Origin: Candidatus Chloroploca mongolica
GTDB lineage: Bacteria; Chloroflexota; Chloroflexia; Chloroflexales; Chloroflexaceae
Length of the DNA stretch: 64,000 nucleotides
Assembly: GCF_004762035.2 (NCBI RefSeq)
Contig: NZ_SIJK02000026.1
Location: 16,332-80,331 of the forward strand
Direction of reading: 5' to 3'
Part shown: positions 57,678 through 64,000 of the stretch, piece by piece
How positions within the stretch are numbered: the first letter of the stretch is position 1
How the letters are laid out: each line of letters opens with the position of its first letter
The notes under the pieces: model-generated
Told to the model about the DNA's origin: nothing
The model's database searches: none
What the model saw: the letters and a program-made list of their open reading frames with translations, nothing else
Program-made: the position numbers and the translations under genes

Positions 57678-57762
57678 TGCAAACTCCATAACTAGACAGA
57701 ATCCCAATCAGAACATACCATCCACACCACCGACCAACCCTAGCCCTGGGGATAGTATTTGC

Positions 57763-57915
57763 AGGGCGATTGCATCTTCCGTGTATGCACCCCGCCAAGG
57801 CACCCGCAAGGGCACCCGCAAGGGGTGCCCGTACCGGGGCGGGGGCCGAATCCGGTGTACGGGCACCCCTTGCGGGTGCCCCGTTGTATCCGATTTCGTA
57901 TAATGCAATCGCCCT
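57763..57915. mobile_element. MITE-like element, copy 3, with 12-bp target duplication
   Basis: Inverted ends AGGGCGATTGCAT (57763-57775) and ATGCAATCGCCCT (57903-57915). The element is flanked by identical direct repeats GATAGTATTTGC (57751-57762 and 57916-57927). The interior is the gggcacccgcaaggggtgccc hairpin series. Compared with copy 1 the arms are inverted and the central repeat is shorter. The intact target duplication indicates recent insertion between the META-protein and M1-peptidase genes. Confidence 0.85.
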
Positions 57916-57930
57916 GATAGTATTTGCTCT

Positions 57931-57971
57931 CGGTAGGGCTGTGGGTGCCTGCGGCACCCACAGCCCTACCG
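57931..57971 (-). terminator. Terminator of the M1-peptidase gene
   Basis: A perfect 19-bp stem CGGTAGGGCTGTGGGTGCC / complement with loop TGC, about 30 nt after the stop codon in the minus direction. The MITE-like element lies just beyond it. Confidence 0.7.
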
Positions 57972-58000
57972 AAAGGTCAGATTTGGGCATCGCAGGCCCA

Positions 58001-59656
58001 CTAAAGAACAGGCGCTGCCGTCAAAACCCAATCACGATACAACCGATCCAGATCACAGCCACAGGCTTCTTCGGCCACCTGCAACAAGTCGTCACCAACG
58101 AGATCGCGGTAGCGCCCAAAAGTATAGTAGTTCTGGAGAAACCGGGTAAACGCCGCTTCACCGATCTCCGCACGCAAGGCGTGAAAGAAGAGCGCCCCTT
58201 TGCCATAGACAATCGGCACATAGATGCCCCTGAGTTCCGAGGGTGGGGTTGCCAGCGGGACATCGCGCCCTCGCTCGCGTACCTGACGGTACATATCACG
58301 AAACCCTTCGAGTTCACTCAAGGCAACATCAAACGCACCGATGCCCTCATAGTACAGGATCTGCGCGTAGCTTGCCATGCCTTCATCCAGCCAGGCTTCG
58401 CCCTGCGCATCGTTGCCAACCAGACTGTACCACCACTGATGGGCAATTTCATGCGCCACCGTCGTTTCGAGCCCCCGCGCATTGCGGGCATAGAGCTGCT
58501 GGTCAATCAAGACAACCCCTGGGTACTCCATCCCGAGGAAAGTGGTCATCGCGCCTTCAATCACTTCAAGTTCAGCGAGCGGATATTGCCCATACCGTGC
58601 ATTGAAGACCCGCAGCGCCTGCTCAGTCACCTGCAACGCCCGCTGGCCCGCCCGAGCATGGGCCGGTTGATAGTGGCTGATAATGCGTGTCCCAGCGACT
58701 TCGCCACTGACCTGCGCCAACCCACGGGTTGCCCCCAGATAAAATTCGCGCTGCGGGCCACTCACAAAACGCTCGCGCCGCACGCCTGGAGTGACGGCTT
58801 CACGCGCCACCGCGACCCCTGTCGTCACTAGGGTCCAGTCGACCGGTACATCAATGGTGACATCATACAGAGCGGTACTGCTCACCACAAAATCGCCCCG
58901 ACTCTCGATGGGGCGCTCGTCCCAACCACCCTCAGTCTTTTGACGTGCCAGGATCGGGTAAAAATTCGCCATCGACCAGAGGCCAGCTTCCTGATTGAAG
59001 GCCCCAAAGGTTCGCGCACTCGCATTGCGCGGCGTCCGCGCCACAAAGCTCATTTCCACCTCAACCGTCGCCCCCGGCAGCAACGGTCGGGCCAGTTCTA
59101 GCCAGAAAAGACTGTCATCATAGGCCGTCCCCGACGCCACCGGCACACCATTGATCGTCGCCGACGTGACATCAAGCCGCCCGCCAAAATCAGGATGGTT
59201 TGGATAGAGATGAAACACAATCCGTGGATGCGGTGTTGCGGTACGATTCGTGACGAGGATCTGCACCGTTCCACGCACGCGCTGCTCGCCAGGGTTCAGC
59301 GCCGCCACAATGGTGTAACGCTCCCAGGCCGCAGCCTGTTTGAGATCGGTCACATACGCAGGCAACATCGCCGCGACCTGGGCCGCAACAAAGGGATCGT
59401 CTGCAAACAGGTCAGGAGTTGGCGTCGGCGTTGATTTAGCTTGCCGGTCAGCGGATGCTTGCTCGTACTCGGCCACAACAGGCGAAGGTTGCGCCACAGC
59501 CAGTGCCGCTGGCGCCAACAGGGCAGAAGTTTGTGCCGAATCGCGTCGCTGGGCAGCCACAAAGGGGGTGCAACTGCTCAAAAAGAGCATCAACACCAGA
59601 AGCAACATCAACAGCCGGAACCGCCTAAGTGATAGTAGCATTTTCCTCTTGATCAT
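58001..59656 (-). CDS. Lipoprotein M1-family zinc metallopeptidase
   Basis: 551 residues. A signal peptide with lipobox LSSC (Cys29) is followed by a Thr/Pro linker and the aminopeptidase N-like fold. The GAMEN-like loop is GAMTTFLGMEYPG. Zinc ligands are H402 and H406 of HEIAHQWW and E425 of WLDEG, and Tyr-containing YGKGALFFHALRAEIGE follows. It lacks the C-terminal ERAP-like domain, as short bacterial M1 members do. It is probably tethered to the outer face of the cell membrane and trims peptides. Confidence 0.93.
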   Translation of the reverse strand: MIKRKMLLSLRRFRLLMLLLVLMLFLSSCTPFVAAQRRDSAQTSALLAPAALAVAQPSPVVAEYEQASADRQAKSTPTPTPDLFADDPFVAAQVAAMLPAYVTDLKQAAAWERYTIVAALNPGEQRVRGTVQILVTNRTATPHPRIVFHLYPNHPDFGGRLDVTSATINGVPVASGTAYDDSLFWLELARPLLPGATVEVEMSFVARTPRNASARTFGAFNQEAGLWSMANFYPILARQKTEGGWDERPIESRGDFVVSSTALYDVTIDVPVDWTLVTTGVAVAREAVTPGVRRERFVSGPQREFYLGATRGLAQVSGEVAGTRIISHYQPAHARAGQRALQVTEQALRVFNARYGQYPLAELEVIEGAMTTFLGMEYPGVVLIDQQLYARNARGLETTVAHEIAHQWWYSLVGNDAQGEAWLDEGMASYAQILYYEGIGAFDVALSELEGFRDMYRQVRERGRDVPLATPPSELRGIYVPIVYGKGALFFHALRAEIGEAAFTRFLQNYYTFGRYRDLVGDDLLQVAEEACGCDLDRLYRDWVLTAAPVL

Positions 59657-59750
59657 GGTATCCTGAGCATGTCAACCCAACACACTCTAGCACAGTCTGG
59701 GCACTCATTTCAACCGGGAGTGGTCAACTGGGGAAAGAAGGAGAAGGGTT

Positions 59751-59981
59751 ATGACGTTCTTAAAGCCATACTTCTCACGTACACACTGGTTTGTTGATCA
59801 GGCCACGTTGCGCGATACCGCCTTGATGATAGCAGAGCGCCCAGAGGCACCCAACACTGATCCGCTCTATACCTGCTTCTGTGTTGCCCCACGCCTCATC
59901 TACGCACCCGGCGAGCCCCGCCTTGTTCAGACGCTCTCATGGGCAACCTTCCTGACCAGGTTGCCCATGCATGGGCCGTAA
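59751..59981 (+). CDS. Small hypothetical ORF running into repeat DNA
   Basis: 76 codons with a good ribosome site (AAGGAGAAGGG before the ATG at 59751). The first 60 codons look protein-like (MTFLKPYFSRTHWFVDQATL, MIAERPEAPNTDPLYTCFCV), but the end reads into the hairpin atgggcaacct/aggttgcccat (59939-59969), so the original 3' end may be lost. No family was recognised. It could be a truncated gene. Confidence 0.4.
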   Translation: MTFLKPYFSRTHWFVDQATLRDTALMIAERPEAPNTDPLYTCFCVAPRLIYAPGEPRLVQTLSWATFLTRLPMHGP

Positions 59982-60370
59982 TGCGGTTGACGGGCGATCC
60001 CCGTCAGACCTGTCAGGCGTGCGCCGTGACATGGCCCCGGTATCCCCAGGATCACTACGGCGCGCACCTGGCAGGTTTCCCGCAGAGACCCGCCGCACGC
60101 CCCATGGCCGTAAGGCCGAAGCACGCGCCCCACACGCCGCACCTTCACCCCACGCCTGGGCATGCGCGTGCTTCGGCCCTACGATCCCGCCGCACACCCC
60201 ATGGCCGTCGCCGCACCCCGCGCCCCGCCGCACACCCCATGGCCGTCGCCGCACCCCGCGCCCCGCCGCACGCCCCATGGCCGCCGCCGCACACCACGCC
60301 ACTCTACGCCCACCATGTCATTCCCACGCACGCGGGATGACAGATGCCCCCTTTGCGGCCCCTCTCTCCC
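59982..60370. repeat. GC-rich repeat region with a 38-bp minisatellite
   Basis: No supported gene in 388 bp. Three tandem 38-bp units beginning ccgccgcacaccccatggcc lie at 60187-60300 (the third diverged). Upstream are similar cgccccatggccg words near 60098-60115. At 60318-60342 the stem GTCAT-CCC / GGGATGAC is a short palindromic repeat. Confidence 0.7.
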
Positions 60371-61339
60371 TCAGAGGTTCAGCAACGACGGTGCCGCCTT
60401 GCCCGTCAGTACCGCTACCAGATTCTCGGCGGCGAGCGTCGCCATCCGGGTGCGCGTCGCGACGGTCGCACTCCCGATGTGCGGCACGGCAACACAGTTG
60501 GGCAGGCGCAACAGAGGGTGATCAGGGCCAATTGGTTCACGCTCAAAGACATCAATGCCAGCAGCCTGGGGCCGTCCGGCTTGCAGGGCGGCCACCAGTT
60601 CGGCCTCGCGCACAATTGGCCCGCGCGCGACATTGACAAAGATCGCCGTCGGCTTCATCAAGGCAAATTCGCGTGCCCCGAACATGCCCCTGGTTTCGTC
60701 ACTCAAAGGTACCGTTACCACCACAACGTCACTGCTGCTCAGCAGTTCATCAAGGGCAAGGTAGGTCGCCCCGGTAGTAGCTTCGACAGCAGAGTTGGGA
60801 GTGCGGTTATGGTAGCCCAGCGCCATGCCAAACCCTTGCGCCCGCCGCAGCACGGCCTGGCCGATACGTCCGGCACCTACCACGCCAAGCCGCGAACCAT
60901 AGATGTCTACGCCAACCATCTGCATTGGGTACCACGGGCCCCATCCGCCCGCTTCGATCAGCTTCTGCCCTTCGACAAGGCGCCGTGCGGCGGCAAGCAT
61001 CAGCGCCCACGCCAGATCCGCCGTTGTTTCCGTTACTACGCCTGGCGTATTGCTGACCTGAACCCCCCGCCTCCGGCATGCCGCAAGATCAAGATTGTCA
61101 TAGCCAACCGCCATGTTGGCAACCATCCGCAGATGAGGCCCCGCAGCCAGCAATTCGTCGTCAACACGATCCGTGAGCAGCGACAAGAGCCCCTCGGCCT
61201 CGGCAACGCCGTTCAACAAGGCCTCACGAGGGCACGGGCGCACCTCGTCATCCCAGAGGGTAATGGTACACGCCGCCGCGAGCATCTCCATGGCTGCCGC
61301 CGGCAAACGGCGGGTCAAAAAAACAACTGGCTTCTTCAT
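60371..61339 (-). CDS. D-isomer-specific 2-hydroxyacid dehydrogenase (glyoxylate/hydroxypyruvate reductase-like)
   Basis: 322 residues from the Met at 61339; the start overlaps the upstream pncB stop (ATGA). Visible are [33 protein letters not shown], the NAD loop [22 protein letters not shown], catalytic Arg in [19 protein letters not shown], Glu in DVFEREPI, and His in [16 protein letters not shown]. It fits the GyaR/GhrB-like group. It lacks any ACT domain, so it is not a typical SerA. Pairing with pncB suggests a link to NAD status. Confidence 0.92.
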   Translation of the reverse strand: MKKPVVFLTRRLPAAAMEMLAAACTITLWDDEVRPCPREALLNGVAEAEGLLSLLTDRVDDELLAAGPHLRMVANMAVGYDNLDLAACRRRGVQVSNTPGVVTETTADLAWALMLAAARRLVEGQKLIEAGGWGPWYPMQMVGVDIYGSRLGVVGAGRIGQAVLRRAQGFGMALGYHNRTPNSAVEATTGATYLALDELLSSSDVVVVTVPLSDETRGMFGAREFALMKPTAIFVNVARGPIVREAELVAALQAGRPQAAGIDVFEREPIGPDHPLLRLPNCVAVPHIGSATVATRTRMATLAAENLVAVLTGKAAPSLLNL

Positions 61340-62886
61340 AGACTCTGCCTCAACTGCGCAAGCAACTCCTGCTTGAGATCCCACAGGGGCTGCGATAACG
61401 AGACGTGGTAAATGTGCGGATTCATAATGCGCCGTACCCCCACATCAAGGCCGGCAATGTCGTGATCGCGCTGCGCCCTGATCGCCTCAAGCGTCGGCAA
61501 CGGCGCAACAAGCCGTCCTTGATCCAGCACCTTGACCAGCAGCGGCTCAATGGCCCGCAATGCCGCCCGTTCCAGAATGCGTTGCTGCGTATGATCGTTC
61601 GGATGCCGCAAGACAAGTTGCCCGGCCTTCGTCGGATCTTCTTCCTCGAGCGTCAAGAGGTCGGCGGTGGCCTGCCCTCGATCATCATAGAGCCGCCAGG
61701 CCTGTTTGAGCCCCGGATTGGTCATTTTGGAAGGCGTGTCGGCCAACTTGATCGCCGGTCGCCACGTTCCACCCTGCTGCATCGCTACCAGTTTGTAAAC
61801 GCCTCCCAGCGCACCTTCACCATGCGATGTCACCAACCGGGTTCCAACCCCATACACCAGGCGACGCAGAATCGCGTCGGCATCAGCCGCATAGCGCCGC
61901 GCCTCCTCGACAATCTGCGTCTGAATCTGCCAGATCACCAGTTCATCAAGATCGCTCGAAAGCACAATCGCCGTCTCGGGGAAGCCCGCCCGGTCAAGCA
62001 AGAGAGCCGACTGGATCGCGAGATAGGCCAGGTCGCCCGAGTCGAGGCGAATACCCACCGGACGATGCCCCTTCGCCCGCAGTTCCTCAAAGACACGGAT
62101 CGCATTCGGCACGCCACTCTCAAGCGTATTGAGCGTATCAACCAGCAAGAGGCAATCATCAGGATAGACCTCGGCATAGGCACGAAAGGCGTCCAGTTCA
62201 CTCGACCCAAGGGCCAGAAAGACCTGCACGAGCGAGTGGGCATGGGTGCCTTTGGGCGGCACGCCGAGTGTACTCGAAAGCCCAACATTCGAGGTAAAGT
62301 CGGCCCCGCCAATCAGGGCCGCCCGTGTCCCCGCATTTGCGCCGCGCTCTTGGCCCCGCCGCAACCCGAACTCGAGCACCATGCTCGCCCGGCTCACTTC
62401 ACGGATGCGCGCCGCCTTGGTCGCAATCAAGGTTTGGTAGTTGAGCTGATTCAGCAACGCCGTTTCGAGGATCTGCGCCATGGCGAGCGGCCCTCGCACA
62501 ATGCTCAACGGCACCCCAGGATGCACCACCCGCCCCTCGGGAATCGCCCAGAGGCTAAGACTGTCAAAACCACCACAGCCCTTCAGGTAGGCCAGAAAAT
62601 CGTCACCAAAGAGCTGGCCGCCCGTCGCGTTGCGCTGCGCACGCAAATAGGCGAGATCTTCCTCGCGAAAGGTCACCTCTTGCATCCAATCAACCAGCCA
62701 GGCGAGCCCGGCACTGATGCAATAACCGGCGGTATGCAGACCATAATCAGGATACCGCCGAAAAAAATGATCGAATTGCGCGGTCTGCTCATGCAAGCCC
62801 TGGCGAAAATAGAGCTGGGCCATACTAAGTTGATACTGATCCGTAAAGAGAATGCCTTCAGCCGTACGCCGATCCTCTGGTCGCAT
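61336..62886 (-). CDS. pncB: Nicotinate phosphoribosyltransferase
   Basis: 516 residues, the long bacterial form. Starts with [33 protein letters not shown], then RGGQ-type [38 protein letters not shown] with the autophosphorylated His region, [32 protein letters not shown] and [23 protein letters not shown]. It converts nicotinate and PRPP to nicotinate mononucleotide in NAD salvage. A strong promoter and a palindromic operator precede it, implying control by a niacin/NAD regulator. Confidence 0.95.
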   Translation of the reverse strand: MRPEDRRTAEGILFTDQYQLSMAQLYFRQGLHEQTAQFDHFFRRYPDYGLHTAGYCISAGLAWLVDWMQEVTFREEDLAYLRAQRNATGGQLFGDDFLAYLKGCGGFDSLSLWAIPEGRVVHPGVPLSIVRGPLAMAQILETALLNQLNYQTLIATKAARIREVSRASMVLEFGLRRGQERGANAGTRAALIGGADFTSNVGLSSTLGVPPKGTHAHSLVQVFLALGSSELDAFRAYAEVYPDDCLLLVDTLNTLESGVPNAIRVFEELRAKGHRPVGIRLDSGDLAYLAIQSALLLDRAGFPETAIVLSSDLDELVIWQIQTQIVEEARRYAADADAILRRLVYGVGTRLVTSHGEGALGGVYKLVAMQQGGTWRPAIKLADTPSKMTNPGLKQAWRLYDDRGQATADLLTLEEEDPTKAGQLVLRHPNDHTQQRILERAALRAIEPLLVKVLDQGRLVAPLPTLEAIRAQRDHDIAGLDVGVRRIMNPHIYHVSLSQPLWDLKQELLAQLRQSL

Positions 62887-62904
62887 GATGCCCCCTCGCT
62901 ATTA

Positions 62905-62919
62905 GTGTCCAATAGACAC
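62905..62919 (-). promoter_or_regulatory. Operator-like palindrome at the pncB transcription start
   Basis: GTGTCCAATAGACAC, a 15-bp inverted repeat with GTGTC half sites spaced by 5 nt, located at and just after the predicted start (about 62915), where a repressor would block initiation or clearance. NAD-pathway regulators (NrtR, NiaR or NadQ type) are candidates; which one is not determinable here. Confidence 0.65.
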
Positions 62920-62920
62920 C

Positions 62921-62949
62921 ATCATAGCGGGCAAGCGTCAAGCTGTCAA
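62921..62949 (-). promoter_or_regulatory. Promoter of pncB
   Basis: Minus-strand TTGACA (62944-62949), 17-nt spacer and TATGAT (62921-62926). The start is predicted just within the adjacent palindrome. Confidence 0.8.
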
Positions 62950-62955
62950 GCCTCA

Positions 62956-62984
62956 TTGCCTCTCTTCGCAACAAAGGCTATACT
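62956..62984 (+). promoter_or_regulatory. Promoter of the nucleoside phosphorylase gene
   Basis: TTGCCT (62956-62961), 17-nt spacer and TATACT (62979-62984), about 33 nt before the ATG at 63017. It is divergent from the pncB promoter with only a few nt between their -35 boxes, so the two may interfere or be co-regulated. Confidence 0.6.
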
Positions 62985-63016
62985 AGAAGGATTAGGTTGC
63001 AAAAAGGAGACACACT

Positions 63017-63805
63017 ATGCCCATTCCGCGGCACCCCGCGAAACACGGCTCACCAGCCCATTTCAACCCCGAGGATCACCTCGACTACTTCCGCAACGTC
63101 GGGCTTGCCCCTGGCTCTTTGCAGCCTGCCGCAGCCATCTTTTGTTACCAGCGCACCCTCTTACGCCACGTCGTGGATACCGAACAACCCTCACGCATTC
63201 CTTGTGTGACCGGGATGCTCTATCCGCTCCCTTCGACTGGGGGTTCAGTCGTGCTCGCGGCTGAATTTGGCATTGGCGCACCCGCTGCGGCGATGACAAT
63301 GGAACTGCTCGTGGCGATGGGGGTTCGTCGCTTTATCAATATTGGTACCGCCGGTGGTCTTACCCCCAATCTGACCGTGGGCGACCTGACGATCTGCACT
63401 TCGGCCATTCGCGACGAGGGTGTCTCACATCACTATCTGGCCGATCCCCACGCCCCAGCCCTCCCTACGCACCAGTTGACCGAAGACTTCGCTGCGGCCC
63501 TGCACCAACATGGCCTCACGCCACCCCGCGGTTCAACCTGGACAACCGATGCGCCCTTCCGCGAAACCCGCGCCGAGATTGCCCACTATCAACAAGAGGG
63601 TGTGTTAACCGTCGAAATGGAGACAGCAGCCCTCTTTGCCGTTGCCAATCTCCGCCAGGTCGAGATCGCCGCTGGCTTTGTCATCAGCGATGTCCTTTCC
63701 GGCGAAGCCTGGAATCCACAGTTTCGCGCCGCCGAAACAGCACGCGGTCTCGTCAGCCTCTTTGAAGCAGCGCGGGCGACGTTAACTGAAACTCCGGTGC
63801 CTTGA
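63017..63805 (+). CDS. Nucleoside phosphorylase (PNP/UDP family)
   Basis: 262 residues with the NP-I fold: VLAAEFGIGAPAAAMTMELLVAMGVRRFINIGTAGGL, VEMETAALFAVANL and FVISDVLSGEAW (the Ser/Asp-containing base-binding loop). It cleaves a purine or uridine nucleoside with phosphate. The VEMETAALFAVA motif resembles uridine phosphorylase/hexameric PNP more than trimeric PNP. AAGGAG precedes the Met. It is divergent to pncB, which is consistent with NAD/ribose salvage. Confidence 0.88.
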   Translation: MPIPRHPAKHGSPAHFNPEDHLDYFRNVGLAPGSLQPAAAIFCYQRTLLRHVVDTEQPSRIPCVTGMLYPLPSTGGSVVLAAEFGIGAPAAAMTMELLVAMGVRRFINIGTAGGLTPNLTVGDLTICTSAIRDEGVSHHYLADPHAPALPTHQLTEDFAAALHQHGLTPPRGSTWTTDAPFRETRAEIAHYQQEGVLTVEMETAALFAVANLRQVEIAAGFVISDVLSGEAWNPQFRAAETARGLVSLFEAARATLTETPVP

Positions 63806-63813
63806 AGCTCGCT

Positions 63814-64000
63814 GGGGCGATTGCAAATTGCACATGTGTGATTGTCGCCTGCGCCCGGCACCCCCGTACGGGCACGGCGCCGCCGTGCCCCCACCGCCGC
63901 CGTGCCCCCGTACGGGCACGGCTTGCCCGTGCCCCCACCGCCGTGCTTTTGGGGGTAGGTTTTTTTATTCACGGGCCGAGGGAGCGTCATGACGTTCGTT
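63814..64000. repeat. GC-rich element with MITE-like end (runs off the window)
   Basis: Begins with ggggcgattgcaaattgcac, sharing GGGCGATTGCA with the inverted ends of the elements at 246 and 57763, then repeats of gggcacgg, cgtacgggcacgg and gtgcccccaccgccg instead of the gggcaccc words. It may be a diverged subfamily of the same elements. It ends in a T7 run at 63961-63967. No gene is supported here. Confidence 0.55.

Noticed and set aside
56052..57695. 547-codon plus-strand frame opposite the META-domain gene
   Set aside because: It has no recognisable domain, while the minus strand has a signal peptide and two META domains.
57770..58831. 353-codon plus-strand frame crossing the MITE and the M1 peptidase end
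   Set aside because: It starts in repeat DNA and is antisense to a peptidase with intact HEIAH motif.
59971..60636. 221-codon frame over the minisatellite and the dehydrogenase gene
   Set aside because: It is low-complexity His/Pro/Arg sequence antisense to a conserved dehydrogenase.

Overview
The window looks like chromosomal DNA of a filamentous anoxygenic phototroph relative in the Chloroflexota (Chloroflexales-like). This is inferred from the moderately high GC content, a CruF-type carotenoid hydratase beside a PlsC-like acyltransferase (the pair expected for glycosylated hydroxy-gamma-carotene esters), the abundance of long perfect hairpins between genes, and family content. No bch, puf or rRNA genes are present, so phototrophy itself is not shown. 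There are no CRISPR arrays, integrases, phage genes or intact IS elements; the mobile component is a set of short GC-rich non-coding elements with the inverted ends AGGGCGATTGCAT.

Layout. 1-0.8 kb: a MITE-like element and a two-tRNA operon (Ile-GAU, Ala-UGC) with a consensus promoter. 0.8-5.7 kb: S41 peptidase, methyltransferase, SCP2 protein, SH3b protein, glycosyltransferase. 5.8-9.7 kb (minus): sucC, purA, argD. 9.8-18.8 kb (plus): an eight-gene operon with a hydrogenase-4/complex-I-like membrane module (one large-subunit homologue with 3 of 4 NiFe cysteines, four membrane subunits, no small subunit or ferredoxin), followed by an ABC transporter pair and a flavin amine oxidase. 18.8-25.1 kb: ArsR regulator, dusB, flavodoxin-fold protein, acyltransferase, cruF, and an nfeD-slipin operon whose protease domain lacks the catalytic serine. 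25.4-28.0 kb: deoxyhypusine-synthase-like protein, purN, DHOD-like. 28.0-28.5 kb: a ruined YefM/YoeB-like toxin-antitoxin pair broken by a GC-rich element.

28.5-42.0 kb (minus): about 12-13 tightly packed genes forming a partner-switching system (PP2C phosphatase with a pseudo-receiver, RsbW-like kinase, two STAS proteins), two MinD-like ATPases with an Arg in the deviant Walker A, an ECF-S/HAMP fusion, a nucleotide-transporter-like protein, a PaaK-like adenylating enzyme, a glutaminase-fold protein lacking essentially all catalytic residues, GlgX, and an AGE-fold glycan enzyme. This is the best candidate for an undescribed system.

42.5-48.2 kb (plus): a seven-gene catabolic-looking operon (two DJ-1/PfpI proteins, a benzoylformate-decarboxylase-like ThDP enzyme, two SnoaL/NTF2-fold proteins, an MBL hydrolase, a VOC protein). 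48.2-55.2 kb (minus): a BTAD/AAA regulator and a TetR-HlyD-MacB-type efflux operon with paired operators. 55.3-59.7 kb (minus): a membrane protein, a META-domain protein, a 12-bp-TSD MITE, and an M1 lipoprotein peptidase. 59.7-64 kb: a small ORF, a 38-bp minisatellite, a 2-hydroxyacid dehydrogenase coupled to pncB with a strong promoter and palindromic operator, a divergent nucleoside phosphorylase, and the start of another GC-rich element.
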